Shown: piece by piece, positions 35,293 through 47,297 of the stretch | Position numbering within the stretch: the first letter of the stretch is position 1 | Layout of the letters: every line of letters starts with the position of its first letter | Assembly: GCA_963971305.1 (NCBI GenBank) | Contig: OZ020307.1 | Span: forward strand, 56,417,702-56,481,701 | Direction: 5' to 3' | DNA from: Arcuatula senhousia | Taxonomy: Eukaryota; Mollusca; Bivalvia; Mytilida; Mytilidae | Length of the DNA: 64,000 nt | The notes under the pieces: model-generated | The model's database searches: none | What the model saw: only the letters and a program-made list of their open reading frames with translations | What the model was told of the DNA's origin: nothing | Position numbers and translations under genes: made by a program

Positions 35293-35468
35293 CCTGAGTT
35301 CATTCTCGTTTCGACTTAAGTTGGCGTTGTTGATTGATATTTAGTTATTTTTGTGTTTCCATGTTTTACATGTTTTCTGTTTTTGTCCCGTTCGTGTTGG
35401 TGTTTACTGGTTTTCTCTCTGCCCTTTCGGACTTTTGACATTCGGATACCCCATTGGTACCCATTTTT
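35293..35468 (+). repeat. Solo PLE 3' tail
   Basis: Runs from CTGAGTTCATTCTCGTTTCG to GGATACCCCATTGGTACC, matching the tail after the RT copy at 59.6 kb, with no RT attached. It is an extreme 5' truncation, or a tail-only mobile unit. Confidence 0.85.
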
Positions 35469-36129
35469 CTTATTACTTAATCATTCGGGTCCTTGTGTTG
35501 GGTTCTATAGTCCCTAACATTTGACAAAAAATGATTGATGATTTCGATGTGTACCAGTCTAAACACGAATTTTTATTACATTTATTACTTAATTAAATCA
35601 TCATAATATTACGGAAGATAAATTCTAATAAAGAAATCGAAAAAAAACTATGTAAATTTCGCTGAATTTTCATGGTTAGTCTTGTTAAATTACAAAACAA
35701 ATCATATGTAATTTGTTTCTCGAGAGTGGTAGGTTCTCATGAAAATGGTTCAGGTATGTTTGTCTTAAAATGTTTAGATAAATATATTAAAATTAGAAAT
35801 ATAAAGCCTTACCTTCAACTACTGTACAGGATTAATTTCTAGTTAATGTTTTACAAAAAACAAATTCATGTACATTGTAAATACTCTGTCATTATTGTGT
35901 ACCACACTCGATTTTTCGAATGGCCTTTGGGAGCATTTTATTATTTCGTGCGCATTTACGCATTTCGTTTGCGTTGTGAACAATTATATTTGCGCTATTA
36001 TTACTTGGGCTTCAATTCTATATATTGTTCTAAAACATCTTATGAAAATAAGACTTGTTACACCATATAGTCTACAGTATGCTTGATTTCTTTATTGACT
36101 ATATACATTTTGTACTTGTCAACATTTAA
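35469..36129. other. AT-rich stretch, nothing recognised
   Basis: Overlapping short frames at 35846-36086 have no motif or splice context. No gene supported. Confidence 0.45.
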
Positions 36130-36520
36130 TTTTGAAGACCACTGGAAAAAGGGGAGTTGTGTAGGGCTGGAAAATGTAGCCTATGTGTTGCACTGTTGAC
36201 GGTTGACAAAGGGATCTTGTACGCGCATAAAGCGTGGCACTTTCTACACACGTTGGCCCACCTTGGTTTGCGGTCAGGTTTTCCGCATTATAGCCTGACG
36301 AGCCCGGCATTCATTATGACATGGCTGTCTTTTCAACCAACAGGGCACACATTCCAGTCGATATAAGGGCTAAGCAGACTGACTCGATGTCTGTGCGCTC
36401 TTAAGTTAACTTTTATCGACAATCTTAGCGTTGCCGCGGGCCTATTCGCCTTTATGGCTCCGATCGAGAGCGTTAGAAAGCGACAGAAGCTCGTAATTTT
36501 GCTATAAGAGCGAACGTAAT
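36130..36520. repeat. GC-richer dispersed repeat, partner at 54.2 kb
   Basis: Clearly higher in GC than its surroundings. GTGGCACTTTCTACACACGT, then TTGG...GGTCAG..TTTTC-GC-TTATAG-CCTGAC, matches 54175-54260 in the same order with substitutions. Several mirror open frames here reflect GC content. No promoter boxes or tRNA fold were confirmed. Confidence 0.55.
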
Positions 36521-37049
36521 TACACAAACAAATATCATTTGGGGTTTGTTTTGGGATTTCTAAACTGAGTCCAATAAGCTTTCTTACTACATTTTTGTAC
36601 TATTTTGGAATCAATAGCTTTAAAATGTATATTTAACGGAAAAAAAATCTGCTATTCATTTTATTAGTATGCAATATGTGAAAAACAAGTTTTTTGGCAT
36701 TTTGTTTCCATTTTAAACCTAAAACTAGATATCGATGATATTATTTTTTTTTGTAAATAGAGGAGACATAAAGATGCTTCATCACATTACGTGAATAGTT
36801 TGAGGATTACTAATATATAACATAAAGTCTGAAAAAATGTAACTTTTCTAATTTAAGTGTGTCTTCTTAAATTACCTAACGTCATATATACTATATACTC
36901 TAGTAATATGAATTCACATAAACAATAGTTAAGATAAGTTATCTTGTTATACTTTTAGTCTTGTCTTCATTCTTCATATGCAATTTTTCAAGAACCAATT
37001 CTAAAGGCTTTATTTACAGGGTTTAAATTTATTTGGGCAATTCTACTCT

Positions 37050-37250
37050 TTCTTTAGCGTTATTACGCGTTATTGGCATTGCTTACTATTGCATTATAAC
37101 GCGTTCACATTCGTATAATTACATGTACTATTTCGTAAAATTACATGTACTATTGCATTATAACAGGGTTCTTTACGTGTAGTAACGCATTACGATCGCA
37201 TTATAACGCGTTTATTTTCATGTAATAACGTCTTACTTTCGTGTATTTAC
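37050..37250. repeat. Degenerate ATTATAACGCG repeat tract
   Basis: GCATTATAAC(GCG) recurs at about 37090, 37155 and 37200, with TTATTACGCGTTATT and TTACATGTACTAT doublets between. Irregular spacing. Origin unknown. Confidence 0.55.
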
Positions 37251-37734
37251 AAGAAATCTAAATCATGTTTACTTATTCCTTTCAATAAAAACGTGAACTT
37301 TTACGAATTTTTTTTTCAAACGTTTTTATTGAAAGATATATACATAAGTTAACATGGGTAAGATTTCTCGTAAATAAAGCTGTGCAAAGATCTCGTTAAA
37401 TTTTCCGAACGGCTTAAGGGAGTACCCAACACTTTGGCTAAAATCAAATTGTGTCGTTTAATTTTCCTGAAAATTTGCAGAAATATGAACTTTAGTGATA
37501 TAAATTTAATTGCAAAATCTTAAAAAAATTGAACCATAGGTTTCTTGTGAAAATTTTCATTGAACATAATGGAGTTTCAACATTTTATATTTTGATCATC
37601 GAGAAGCTTAAATTCATTGAATGAATGTGCATGACTAAAACATTCAAGTGATATTTAAGAGTTATCTCCCTTAGCTGTTCTGTACCCCCTTAAGTCAAGT
37701 GAGCTTTTCGTGGAATGTAAAAAAAACCAAAAAC

Positions 37735-37775
37735 AAAACAACGCAAATGATCGCACGTAGACGTTTCCGTACATA
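37735..37775 (+). repeat. Fragment of the 27.5-kb repeat
   Basis: CGCACGTAGACGTTTCCGTACATA matches the start of copies A and B. It is too short to say how it arose. Confidence 0.5.
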
Positions 37776-38028
37776 TATACTAGTATACATTGTAAATGCC
37801 AAAAAAATAATACAAGCTTGGTTTAATTTTGTTCAAAAGTCTATATAGAAAAAGAAGGACCTAGCATTTTCATAATAAAAAATAACATGGTTCGTCTTAT
37901 TGAACACCAGTGATACGTGAAAAAGCGTTGATTAACATTACAGCATGTAATATTTTGTTTATAGAAATAATGAAGAGATATATATATTTACATAAGCTTA
38001 TTTGTTTATTTTAAATAGGCTTATTTTT

Positions 38029-38125
38029 ACCTGCTTCGCCGAAGGCGAAAGCAGGTCGAGGAGAAGGGTCACTCCGTCCGTATGTCTGTCCGTCTGTCCT
38101 TCCGTCCGTCTGTCCGTCCGTCGCG
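38029..38125. repeat. Hairpin plus GTCC/GTCT microsatellite
   Basis: CCTGCTTCGCC-GAA-GGCGAAAGCAGG (about 38031-38056) forms a strong stem with one bulge. A GTCCGTCTGTCC-type tetranucleotide run follows to about 38120. This pairing is common at the edge of bivalve dispersed repeats (from memory). Confidence 0.7.
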
Positions 38126-39159
38126 TTAAGGGGTTCCTGTCTTTGTGTAATCTGAATCTCAAAAACCAAACACTTGATCTTTCTTTCTGAAAGTTCACAC
38201 AGTGATTACATATATATTGCACCTTCCCTTTTGGGATCATTTTATGATTCCGTTTAGAAATTATTAAATATAGAAATGTGTTCTGTTGTTGAAATGCAAT
38301 TTAATGAAAGTTAAATCCATTCATATTATGGTCAGGTTGCAAAACAAATCTAGGGATTGTATTTTGCTAACGAATAAGGCTCGCTGTGATTTTAACCAAA
38401 ACATCTATGGAGTGTTTACATTCTTGTTTCAGAGTACTAGGAAAGTAAAGCACGATCTGATATGGATTTTATGAAGAGTAGTCGTTATGGAAAGGTCAAA
38501 ATGTAAGTCGTTGCATAGATTTCACGTAATTGTTACGTTGGTTACTTGGAATTGATAGGAGACATTTGAGTCAGATTTTTGCACTAACCATTACAAACGA
38601 ACTCTTGAGCAAACGAAAACAAATTCCATTTTTGGGAAGAGCCCTGTGTAGTCATATAGCTATCTGATTTCGTGGGTTTTTTATCGTCTAGACAGGGTAA
38701 GTCGGTCAGGCATTATTCCTACCACATGATCTATTATAGAATATTCATCATGTATAATTATTGTTTCGATGTATTAAATATTATACAGGTTGTCAAAACT
38801 AAGAGGTACATCTTTATAACCCTAATAAATACGATATAAATGTGCTCTACATTTCATATATCGATACTCCATGGCCAGTTGATGTACACGTTAGCATTGT
38901 TGACCTTTTACCTTTAATTTAATCAATAATGCATATAAAGGAACTTTTCAGATAACGAAAATCTCAGACTATTGTTTACTTCCAATATTAAACCTTTTTT
39001 CTAGATTTGTTATCCAAATTTCTAATTTACGAACACAAACTTTAAGTAAGCGAAACTAATGTTAATGTTAAAATTATAACATACTGTGCATTTAATTGTC
39101 TGTTTTAATTGAAAGTGTGTCATAAGCCTGTGGAGGCTGGCTGTCTATATGATAATATT
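38126..39159. other. AT-rich stretch, nothing recognised
   Basis: No gene or repeat supported. Confidence 0.45.
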
Positions 39160-39400
39160 TTATAAGAAGCAGAAGTACCAATGGGGTATCCGAATGTAAA
39201 AAGTCCAAAAGGGCAGAGAGAGATCAAAACCAGTAAACACCAACAAGAACGGGACAAAAACAAACACGTAAAACATGGAAACACAAAATAACTGAATATC
39301 AATCAACAACACGAACTCCAGTCAAAGCAAGAGTGAGCTCAGGTGCTCCGGAAGAGTCAGCAGTTCCTGCTTGCTAAAACACACCCGTCGCGTTGCAAAC
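39160..39400 (-). repeat. Solo PLE 3' tail
   Basis: Minus strand; AGAAGCAGAAGTACCAATGG to AGCACACCCGTCGCGTTGC matches the tail at 59.6 kb, without RT. Confidence 0.88.
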
Positions 39401-39431
39401 TATGTTATGCATTTTATATTTTGTCCATATA

Positions 39432-39909
39432 CTCTTCAAAAAAAGTTACGCATAGATAGAAAATTCCCCGTACGGTTAATGCATATCTAAACAATTTCAA
39501 AGAACTATTGCCGAGCTGTTCTGCAACCGATTTTCATGAAATAAAATCCAGTAAAAAGAAAACGAAATAAAGATTTTTTGATTTATTTAGACCAAAATCC
39601 TACCTTCAATGGTTTTTAAGACATTGTGAGTAGAACACGACCAATATTATTCACGAAACATTTTGCATTGATTTAAACGGGAAATTGATGCGTAAAATTT
39701 ATACTTGAGTTCTACTTGCAATATCTTAAAAGCAGCGAGGATACGGTTTTACTCAAAATTAAAGAAATAAAATGCATTTTTTTCTTTTTATTGGTTTTTA
39801 TTTCATGAAAATCGGCCAATGGACGGCTTGGTGATATTGTTTTGAAATTGTTTAGATTTGCATTAACCGTACGGGGAATTTTCTACCTATGCGTAACTTT
39901 TTTGAAGAG
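39432..39909. mobile_element. TA-flanked MITE, copy 2 (478 bp)
   Basis: Best-preserved copy: CTCTTCAAAAAAAGTTACGC at the left and its inverse TAACTTTTTTGAAGAG at the right, with TA on both sides (39430-39431, 39910-39911). An internal ATGAAAATCGG block is shared with the other two copies. Confidence 0.92.
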
Positions 39910-40508
39910 TATATAAAACATATTGCACTATAATAAATAAATCATATATATTCAAGTGGGCGGAGCCAAATTACGGATTTCTTAACAAATGATTAAGTGG
40001 ACGGAGCAAACGAACAATATTTAATGTTTCAAATTAGTGAAAAACAGATCGTTATTTATTTAGCTCTGACCTTTAACTCTTTATCGCTTTGATGTTTTTA
40101 GTAATAACACAGTAATGAATCACTTCTCACATTCATGACATTAATTAAAAAAATTATACATTGAGTTATTTCTGTTATTATTATAACGACATATCAAAAT
40201 TCACGGGTCACATACAAGGTGCCGTAAAATGTCTGTCATTTGTATTAACAATATTCCATCAGATTTTGAACTAAGCAGAAATGGTTGCACAGAGCATGGC
40301 GTTTTCAGCATAAATCCAAGCCCAAATAGTCCATTGTTAAAATTTATAAAATCATAGGAAATATTTTTTTTCGAGAAATCATCAAATTTATCAAAATCAT
40401 GAGTATATCCAGAGTGTTTATAAAAATGTTCATTTACTTTCCTGTCCGGAGTGAAATTGATATATGTGTAGATAACAGAATATCAATATTATAAATCATT
40501 CTGCTTCA
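39910..40508. other. AT-rich stretch upstream of the PLE copy
   Basis: No GIY-YIG or other coding motif is visible, so the PLE copy that follows appears 5' truncated. Confidence 0.5.
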
Positions 40509-42290
40509 GTGATTTTTTTTTATTATCATGACATTTCCACTGAGTTTTTGTTTTTCTACATGAGGTCGTTGGTTTTGAAAAGGATTAACTCTTTGAAAGG
40601 CTCGATGAGCACCAAGGCAACATCTATTTTCAACAACCCTGATGTTGCGAAGACATTGTCCACCTTACACGACAAATATGTTGTCGTACCTGCTGATAAA
40701 GCGCCCAACAACATCATTTTCGTATGCAAAAGACACTATATTGATTGTTTAACAGCTGAATTAGGGATTGGTTGTACTAGCAAAAGCACCACATACACAG
40801 CAACAACACTGTCAAAGGAGGAAATAATCAACAATCATAATTCTGTCATTTCTTCCTTTGGCATTTCTGTTGACAAAAAGAACGATGACGTTCCATCCTT
40901 GTATTGGATTCCAAAGTAACATAAAACTCCATACAAGCAACGATTTATTGCTGGGTCATCCAAATGTACAACTAAGCCTCTTTCAGTTTTGTTAACATCA
41001 ATATTGACTGCAATAAAATCAAGCATTCAAAAGTATTTCGATTGTTGTTACTCTAGAAATGGCGTCAATCAAATGTGGATTCTCAAAAATTCTAAAGAAC
41101 TGATGGAAAATCTCCATTCTAAGTCATTTTCATCATGTAATAGCATTAAAACGTTCGATTTCTCTACATTATATACTTCAATTCCACATTCACAACTAAA
41201 ATCTCGTTTGGCACAGCTGATTAAACGTAGCTTTATCAAAAAGAACGGAAAACGCAGGTACAAGTATTTGGTAGTCGGTTATAAAAAGACTTACTTTGTC
41301 ATTCAAGAGTCTAGCAAGAAAAACAAATTTACAGAAGATCAAATAATAGAAATGCTCAACTTTCTAATCGACAACATATTTGTACAGTTTGGTGGACGTG
41401 TTTTTCAGCAAACAATAGGTATCCCAATGGGCACAAATTGTGCACCATTGCTTGCTGATTTGTTTCTTCATTCATATGAAGCGGACTTCTTACAATCACT
41501 TCTAGACAAAAAGGACCGCAAACTTGCTTTATCCTTCAATCTCACATTTCGTTATATTGATGATGTCCTTTCACTAAACAATCCTCGATTTCGTGACTAT
41601 ATACATCTCATATATCCGAAGGAACTTGAGATAAAGGACACTACAGATTCTAGGAGGTCGGCTTCATATCTGTATCTATTTCTCGAAATTGACACACAAG
41701 GAAGGCTTTGTACAAAGCTCTATGACAAACGTGATGACTTCAACTTTCCCTTTCTGTGTAGCAACATTCCGTCCGCTCCAGCATATGGAGTTTACGTATC
41801 ACAATTGATTCGCTATTCCAGAGCATGTGGGGAGTACAACGACTTCCTTGATAGAGCCACACTGCTGACAAGCAAATTGTTAACACAGGGGTACGTTGCT
41901 CCCAGGTTGTTGTCATCACTCAAGAAATTTTACGGACGACATCATGTGCTTGTATACAAATACGGGATTTCTATCTCTCAGATGAGCACAGATGTTGGTT
42001 TGACATAGAGTTTTGTAATGTCATCCTTTCCGGATTTGACCAACACTTAATCGATCTTTGGCAACGTGACGGGTGTGCTATAGCAAGCAGGAACTGCTCA
42101 CTCTTCCGGAGCACCTGAGTTCACTCTCGTTTCGACTTGAGTTCACGTTGCTGAATGCGGTTTTGCTGTTATGTGTGTTTGTGTTTTATGTTGTTATGTG
42201 GTTTGTTTTGTTGTGATGATTTTTGTCTTCCGGTTTTGTCTTTGTCTTTACGGTTTTATGATACTGATTACCCCTTTGGTACACTTTTGC
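40509..42290 (+). pseudogene. Penelope-like reverse transcriptase, one stop codon
   Basis: One frame runs from 40509 to the stop at 42006-42008, interrupted only by TAA at 40917-40919 (after YWIPK, where family members usually have PKLHK). RT-N-terminal block: VVVPADKAPNNIIFVCK. Palm motif A: FDFSTLYTSIPH (about 41155). Motif B: GIPMGTNCAP. Motif C: RYIDDVLSL (about 41550). About 75 residues between motifs A and B fit an insertion-in-fingers. The frame ends soon after RT (QMSTDVGLT) with no C-terminal GIY-YIG domain, then the conserved tail to about 42290. This fits the Naiad type of PLE, whose endonuclease is N-terminal, but that end is missing here. Probably inactive but recently so. Confidence 0.85.
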
Positions 42291-43049
42291 TTCTGTTTCT
42301 ACAAAAATCTCACATTCTAAATAGCTAGAAATTATATTCATAGTATGAAATTAAAGCGCCATATCTTTCCTTTGTTTAATTTTAATACATAGTTAGTGAA
42401 TATCTCTGTATTTTTGTGTCTTGTTGATATACTCCATATCCCTATATTTTTGTATCGTTTTGTAATTTTGCTTTCAATAATCATTTTTCTTTTCATGACC
42501 GCTTTGAATATTCGTCTCCTAATTGTGACAGAGACCAGTTTAATTCCTTGAAGTACATTTCGTTACAAGCATTCTTCTCTTTGTGTTTTCTGATTTCGAC
42601 GTTTAGACAGAAATGTCCGTTTTGTATCCTCAACACTTAGGTGCGCTCTTTCAAATGAGTTATAATACAAAATTAACTAAAAGAGGAAACAAACACGCCA
42701 AAAAAATCTGCATGAGACATAAAAATGTCTCACAATGCGAGATGTTGAAAAGTTGTACTAGAAAAAGTCTGAATCAGTGAAAGTCTTCCTGTTCTAGCGT
42801 CGTGTCGCCTCTGCTCCAGGTAGCATAATATTGATGTAAATGATTCAAAACCAAGCGTATCCGTCTGTAGGATTCACCGGCAAAATGACTTGAGTCAAGT
42901 ATGCGAATTTTAAGTCTTTATTTGGTTGTTCTTTCCATTCGTTCGCTAATTCGATTCTCTACAAATATATACAAATAAACAAGATAATTATTTGCATATA
43001 TAACAAGGTTTACAATCAATAAGTGCATCACAACAAATTTCACATCATA
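42291..43049. other. AT-rich stretch, nothing recognised
   Basis: No gene or repeat supported; an upstream exon of the fucosyltransferase-like gene could lie here or further left, but none could be picked out. Confidence 0.4.
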
Positions 43050-43499
43050 AAATAAAAAAGTTACGCATAGATAGAGAAATCCCCGAACGTTTAATGCAAA
43101 TTCTAATAATTTCAAAACAATATTGCCGAGCTGTTCTGCAGCCGATTTTCATGAAATAAAATCCATTAAAAAGAAATTAAAATAAAAATTATTTGATCAT
43201 TGAAGACCAAAATCCTAACGTCAATGGTTTTTAAGAAAATGTGAGTAGAACACGACCAATGTTTTTCACGGAATATTTTGCATTGATTTAAACGGGAAAT
43301 TGATGTGTAAAATGTACACTTGAGTTCTACCTGCAAAATCTTAAAAAGCAGCGAACTTAAGATTTTTATTTTTATTTTTATTGGTTTTTATTTCATGAAA
43401 ATCGGCCAATGGGCGGCTTGATTTTATTGTTTTGAAATGGTGTGGGTTTGTATTAAACATTTAGGAAAATTTCTACCTATGCGTAACTTGTTTGAAGAG
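43050..43499. mobile_element. TA-flanked MITE, copy 3 (left end damaged)
   Basis: Left end starts at AAAAAAGTTACGCATAGATAG, missing the terminal CTCTTC; right end TAACTTGTTTGAAGAG|TA is intact. Internal sequence matches copies 1 and 2. Confidence 0.85.
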
Positions 43500-44049
43500 T
43501 ATAGATAAAAAATATTAAAAAAATTACGTATAATATTTGCGGTAATTGTATTAAATGTTAAAATCTATCGTTATGCTAACAAAATGAATAACTTAATAAG
43601 AAATGAACAAAGATGATTACCAAGTACGCGTCTCTAACTTTTTTCCGTGTGAATCCTATATTGTTCAAAACGTTTTGAAGAATCCAACACAAGTAAACGT
43701 AACCTAATGGCAGAGTAATAAAGTTGAAGGACGGCAAACAAAGTAAAATATAGTAGCACCGTTATCAGAAATATATCATAAATTAAAGAAACATAAAGTA
43801 TTGTGCATTGAAGAAAAAAATACAATTTATCACAATGACAATTCAAAGAAATAAACCGTTAAATCAACAATGTTTATAAAAAAAACTACAATGTATACCT
43901 TAAGAATACGTTCTTAACACCCCCTATAAACAGAACAATTATGAAGACCAGTACAAAAAAAATATCACAATAAAAGATTATTTTGTGTGGTATTATAGAT
44001 TTTACACCGTCTTTACATTTAGTTTAACGAAGCTCTTATTTCATTTCAG
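43500..44049. other. Intron-like sequence before the fucosyltransferase exon
   Basis: AT-rich, no supported coding frame. It ends in a good splice acceptor, TTATTTCATTTCAG, at 44049. Confidence 0.5.
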
Positions 44050-45203
44050 ATCTGGTGCTACCGTTGTTGGTCTGTACACTCACAGTGCTATTCTTTGTAT
44101 CCACAACTGACCACAGAAAATCTTTTGATTTAACTATAATCAGCGGACGTTTACGGTCTATATATAGTAATGTCAAATACCAAAGAAACCTTAGCCTGTT
44201 AATACCGAAACCTAGGCCAGGAACAACGTTAGGACCTTCAATCATCAGGCCAAAGTCATCTTTTGCAGGAACGTTAAAACCCACGACCATCATGCCAATG
44301 TCATTAACACAAAGCATGAAAACAAACACCACATCGAAAACTATATCTACAACAACGCAATACATTAAAAATAATACTAGAAACTACTATTTATGTCCAG
44401 GCTTTCTGGGAGGCTTGGGTAATCAACTTTTCCAATATGCCGCCCATTTTGGTGCCGCTATGTCAAAAAATATGACGTTAATGATAAATTCGAAAGCAGA
44501 GATTAATCAGATTTTTAATTTAAAAACCCATGTTTCTATTCGAGATGATACGGGTATATGTAGAAGCGCTCTTGTACGAGGGGATAGTTTACACTGTGGT
44601 TTTGATGCAAACCTTTTTAAGTTCAATAACACGTGTAATATACGTTTAGCAACTTACTTACAAAGTTGGAAATATTTCTATAATTATAGTGACCAGTTGC
44701 GAAGAGACTTCACGTTTAAAGAACACATTCAAAAAGAAGCAAATACAACCCTAAATGGCATACTTGCTGGACTTCACATATCACGAAATTTTACTACATT
44801 GATTGGTGTCCATATTCGTAGGGGTAACATGGTAAATCATTCATTCGGTTACGATGTCGCTACTCCGGGATACCTGAATCAAGCAGTGCAATACTTTAAA
44901 AACAAGTATAACAATACACTTTTCATAGTCTCTACTCAAGATATGCCATGGACACAAACTCACATGCCAAAAAATATAAGTGTACAATATATTGATAGTT
45001 CAAAAAGGGAGGTAATCGTTGCAACGCTTGCGTCATGTGATCACACAATATCAACAGTCGGGTCTTTTGGTTGGTGGATTGGTTGGCTTACCGGAGGGGA
45101 AGTGACGTATTATAAATGGCCGGCTAAAGAAGGATCGGAACTAAGAACCAAATATAGTAAAGATTATTCAGATTTTTTCTATCCGGGATGGCAAGGGTTT
45201 TAG
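44050..45203 (+). CDS. Alpha-1,2-fucosyltransferase-like protein (GT11), terminal exon
   Basis: Probably a Golgi type II enzyme that transfers fucose from GDP-fucose to galactose. No ATG opens the frame; the exon starts after the acceptor at 44049 with two bases completing a codon, so an upstream exon supplies the start. A hydrophobic stretch (LPLLVCTLTVLFFVS) at the exon start is the membrane anchor, followed by a Ser/Thr-rich stem. The catalytic domain begins near 44380: GGLGNQLFQYAAHFGA, then GVHIRRGN (motif I of GT11, usually HxRRGD) and STVGSFGWWIGW (near 45055). Several N-x-S/T sites occur. It ends TAG at 45201-45203. The size matches FUT1/FUT2-type enzymes. Donor and acceptor specificity are inferred from family. 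Its catalytic half is copied just downstream. Confidence 0.88.
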
Positions 45204-47297
45204 CATTCCTTGCTATTGGGGTTTTACCAAGTCTTTCTACATGCATCAAGATCGTACCTTAGTTTGTTTCAGGTTAACTGATACAATTTAACTATTTGTC
45301 GAATACGAGTTTGGTATCTGGATTATCAAAACAATGAGATCTATCAACATAAATCAAACATGTAAATAGTAAACCGGTTGCACGGATTTCTTCATAAGAG
45401 TGTGTGCATATGTGTGTGTGTGTCTGTTGATGTTTTATGCCCTTTACCGACGCAACTGGATCATGTAGGGCGGTCAGTTTTCATGGAACCGGATTACCCG
45501 GAGGAAACTATCGATCTTGGGCAGGTAACTGACAACCTAATCACATACAGTTGAGAACATCCATATTTTTGTAATTACAAACGGGACTCGAACACCAGCT
45601 GAGAGGTTATTGGCTAGTTATCAACAGTGGCGGATCCAGAAGTGGGCACAGGGGACAAGAGCCCTCCCCCACTTGACCTCTTCAAAAATAAAATTAGGCC
45701 TATAATTACATGATTATTATCCACCATTGTCTTATCATTGTCAAGCATAAAACAATCAACACAGATTGTTTACATCCTGTCCTTCTGTTTATCAACTGAT
45801 GCATGGCTTAATTGTTACCAGATGTGTTTTTTAACAGGTATATGTAATCTGTTTTTGTGTTTGATACCTGATGATTTGCATATTTTAACTTTTAACACGT
45901 ACATGTATATCTGAGGTACATGTTTACAGATGTATTCTTCATAAAGAATAAAATGAAAATTAATAAATTATTTGTTAGATGAGTGCAGCGGGGGCATAAT
46001 AATATTTTCAAACTACCGAGTAGGCATAGAGGATCCACCTGTGCTGGTAACTTCATAAACCTCTTGTTTCAGAAACATTTTTGTCAATCATAGATGCCCA
46101 CATTGGTACGTCACGTATTGAAGAGTGAATGCCATAAGATCTTGTCGCGGCAAATCCAAAATGGTCCATGAAAAAATAGTGCTGCTAGAATACTAAAACT
46201 TTATCGCAAAAAAGAAGAAAAAAAACCCACCATGAATAATTCGATTATTTGAAAATTATATGCAGTTGCTCTGATATAATAAACACTACAGGACGATGGT
46301 TTGGTGTAAAAAAAAACCTATGGCATAGATAAGATAAACTAAAAACTACCAAATTCGATACAAATTTTTAAAAGTTGAATTTATATAAGGTATAAATACT
46401 ACAAGAAAGTTGCTAAATATAGATTTGTTCATGTGAAAATTTCCATTTACATTTTTTGCAGATAAGGTTTTTACTTTACGTAATATATGTTATATAGATA
46501 AATGGTATTTCACTGATCCTTTGGAAATAATATGCATTTTCACCCGTGTTTACCATGTTTACAAAGAGGTAAGATTAACATTATTTTGTTCTCTAAATGC
46601 CTAGCTATTCTCAGAAATATGCATGATGAGAACTAAATAAAATCTAAACATTGTAATAGATAAAACAAAGTACCAACGGACATACTTCAAACTATGTCTC
46701 AAAATTAAATTTGGGAATACAAATGACAACAAAGTTCCAGAAAATAAATTTTGCTACGCCTGGCACGCGTTTCGTCTATTAAGATGTAATAAGATGTACT
46801 GAGATGTCGCGCACATTGTCTGTTTCTTTGTTTTAAGCGTCACAAAAGTTTGAAGAAAACTGCTTTTTAAAGATATGAACACACGTACAATTATGAAAGG
46901 TATTCTGAATCCGAATTGTAATGTTTATAAGAACAAACTTAATAAGTTTCTAAATCTTTTCGTAACTCGAACTTTAACTCGATCTCTAATTCGGACTCGA
47001 GTTGTACAACTCTATCATTGTTATAAAAATCAACACTTCAAGTTAGCTAAAATTTTAATTCGTGCATTACCCACTTTACTTATTGTATTGTCCCATGCGT
47101 TCCCTTTTTTGGTTGAATAATATGATAAGTTCTGTGGTTGTCTAGTTCAGGTATATTAGGCACCGTCTTTGCCCTTGGCCACTGGCCAATACAGCAGCTT
47201 TAGGTTTAATGGCTAGGCCAATACAGAAATCATCACAAAATATTATGGATATTTAAAAACGTAAACATTGCAGTTTACCTGTTGTTATATTACGTAA
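44374..47297 (+). repeat. Tandem duplication, unit 1 (2,924 bp)
   Basis: Runs from within the fucosyltransferase exon, at the stem/catalytic boundary, through about 2.1 kb of 3' flank. It is followed head-to-tail by unit 2 at a constant offset of 2,924. About seven single-base differences were seen by eye, i.e. about 99.7% identity. Confidence 0.95.
45625..46046. mobile_element. Possible hAT-like MITE within the duplicated unit
   Basis: CAGTGGCGGATCCAG at the left and GGATCCACCTGTGCTG at the right form imperfect inverted ends; CAGTGGCGGATCC is typical of hAT ends. No clear 8-bp duplication was found. The same sequence lies at 48549-48970 in unit 2. Confidence 0.45.

Noticed and set aside
40917..40919. 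Possible recoded selenocysteine codon, as reported for some clam Naiad elements
   Set aside because: The codon is TAA, not TGA, and falls at a position that is normally Leu in the family; it is an ordinary nonsense mutation.
45575..45615. tRNA B-box-like GGTGTTCGAGTCCCG on the minus strand
   Set aside because: No A box or cloverleaf could be drawn, so neither a tRNA nor a SINE head is supported.
46875..47120. 81-codon frame seen twice (also 49799-50044)
   Set aside because: Identity between copies comes from the recent 2.92-kb duplication and is no evidence of selection; no motif or splice context.
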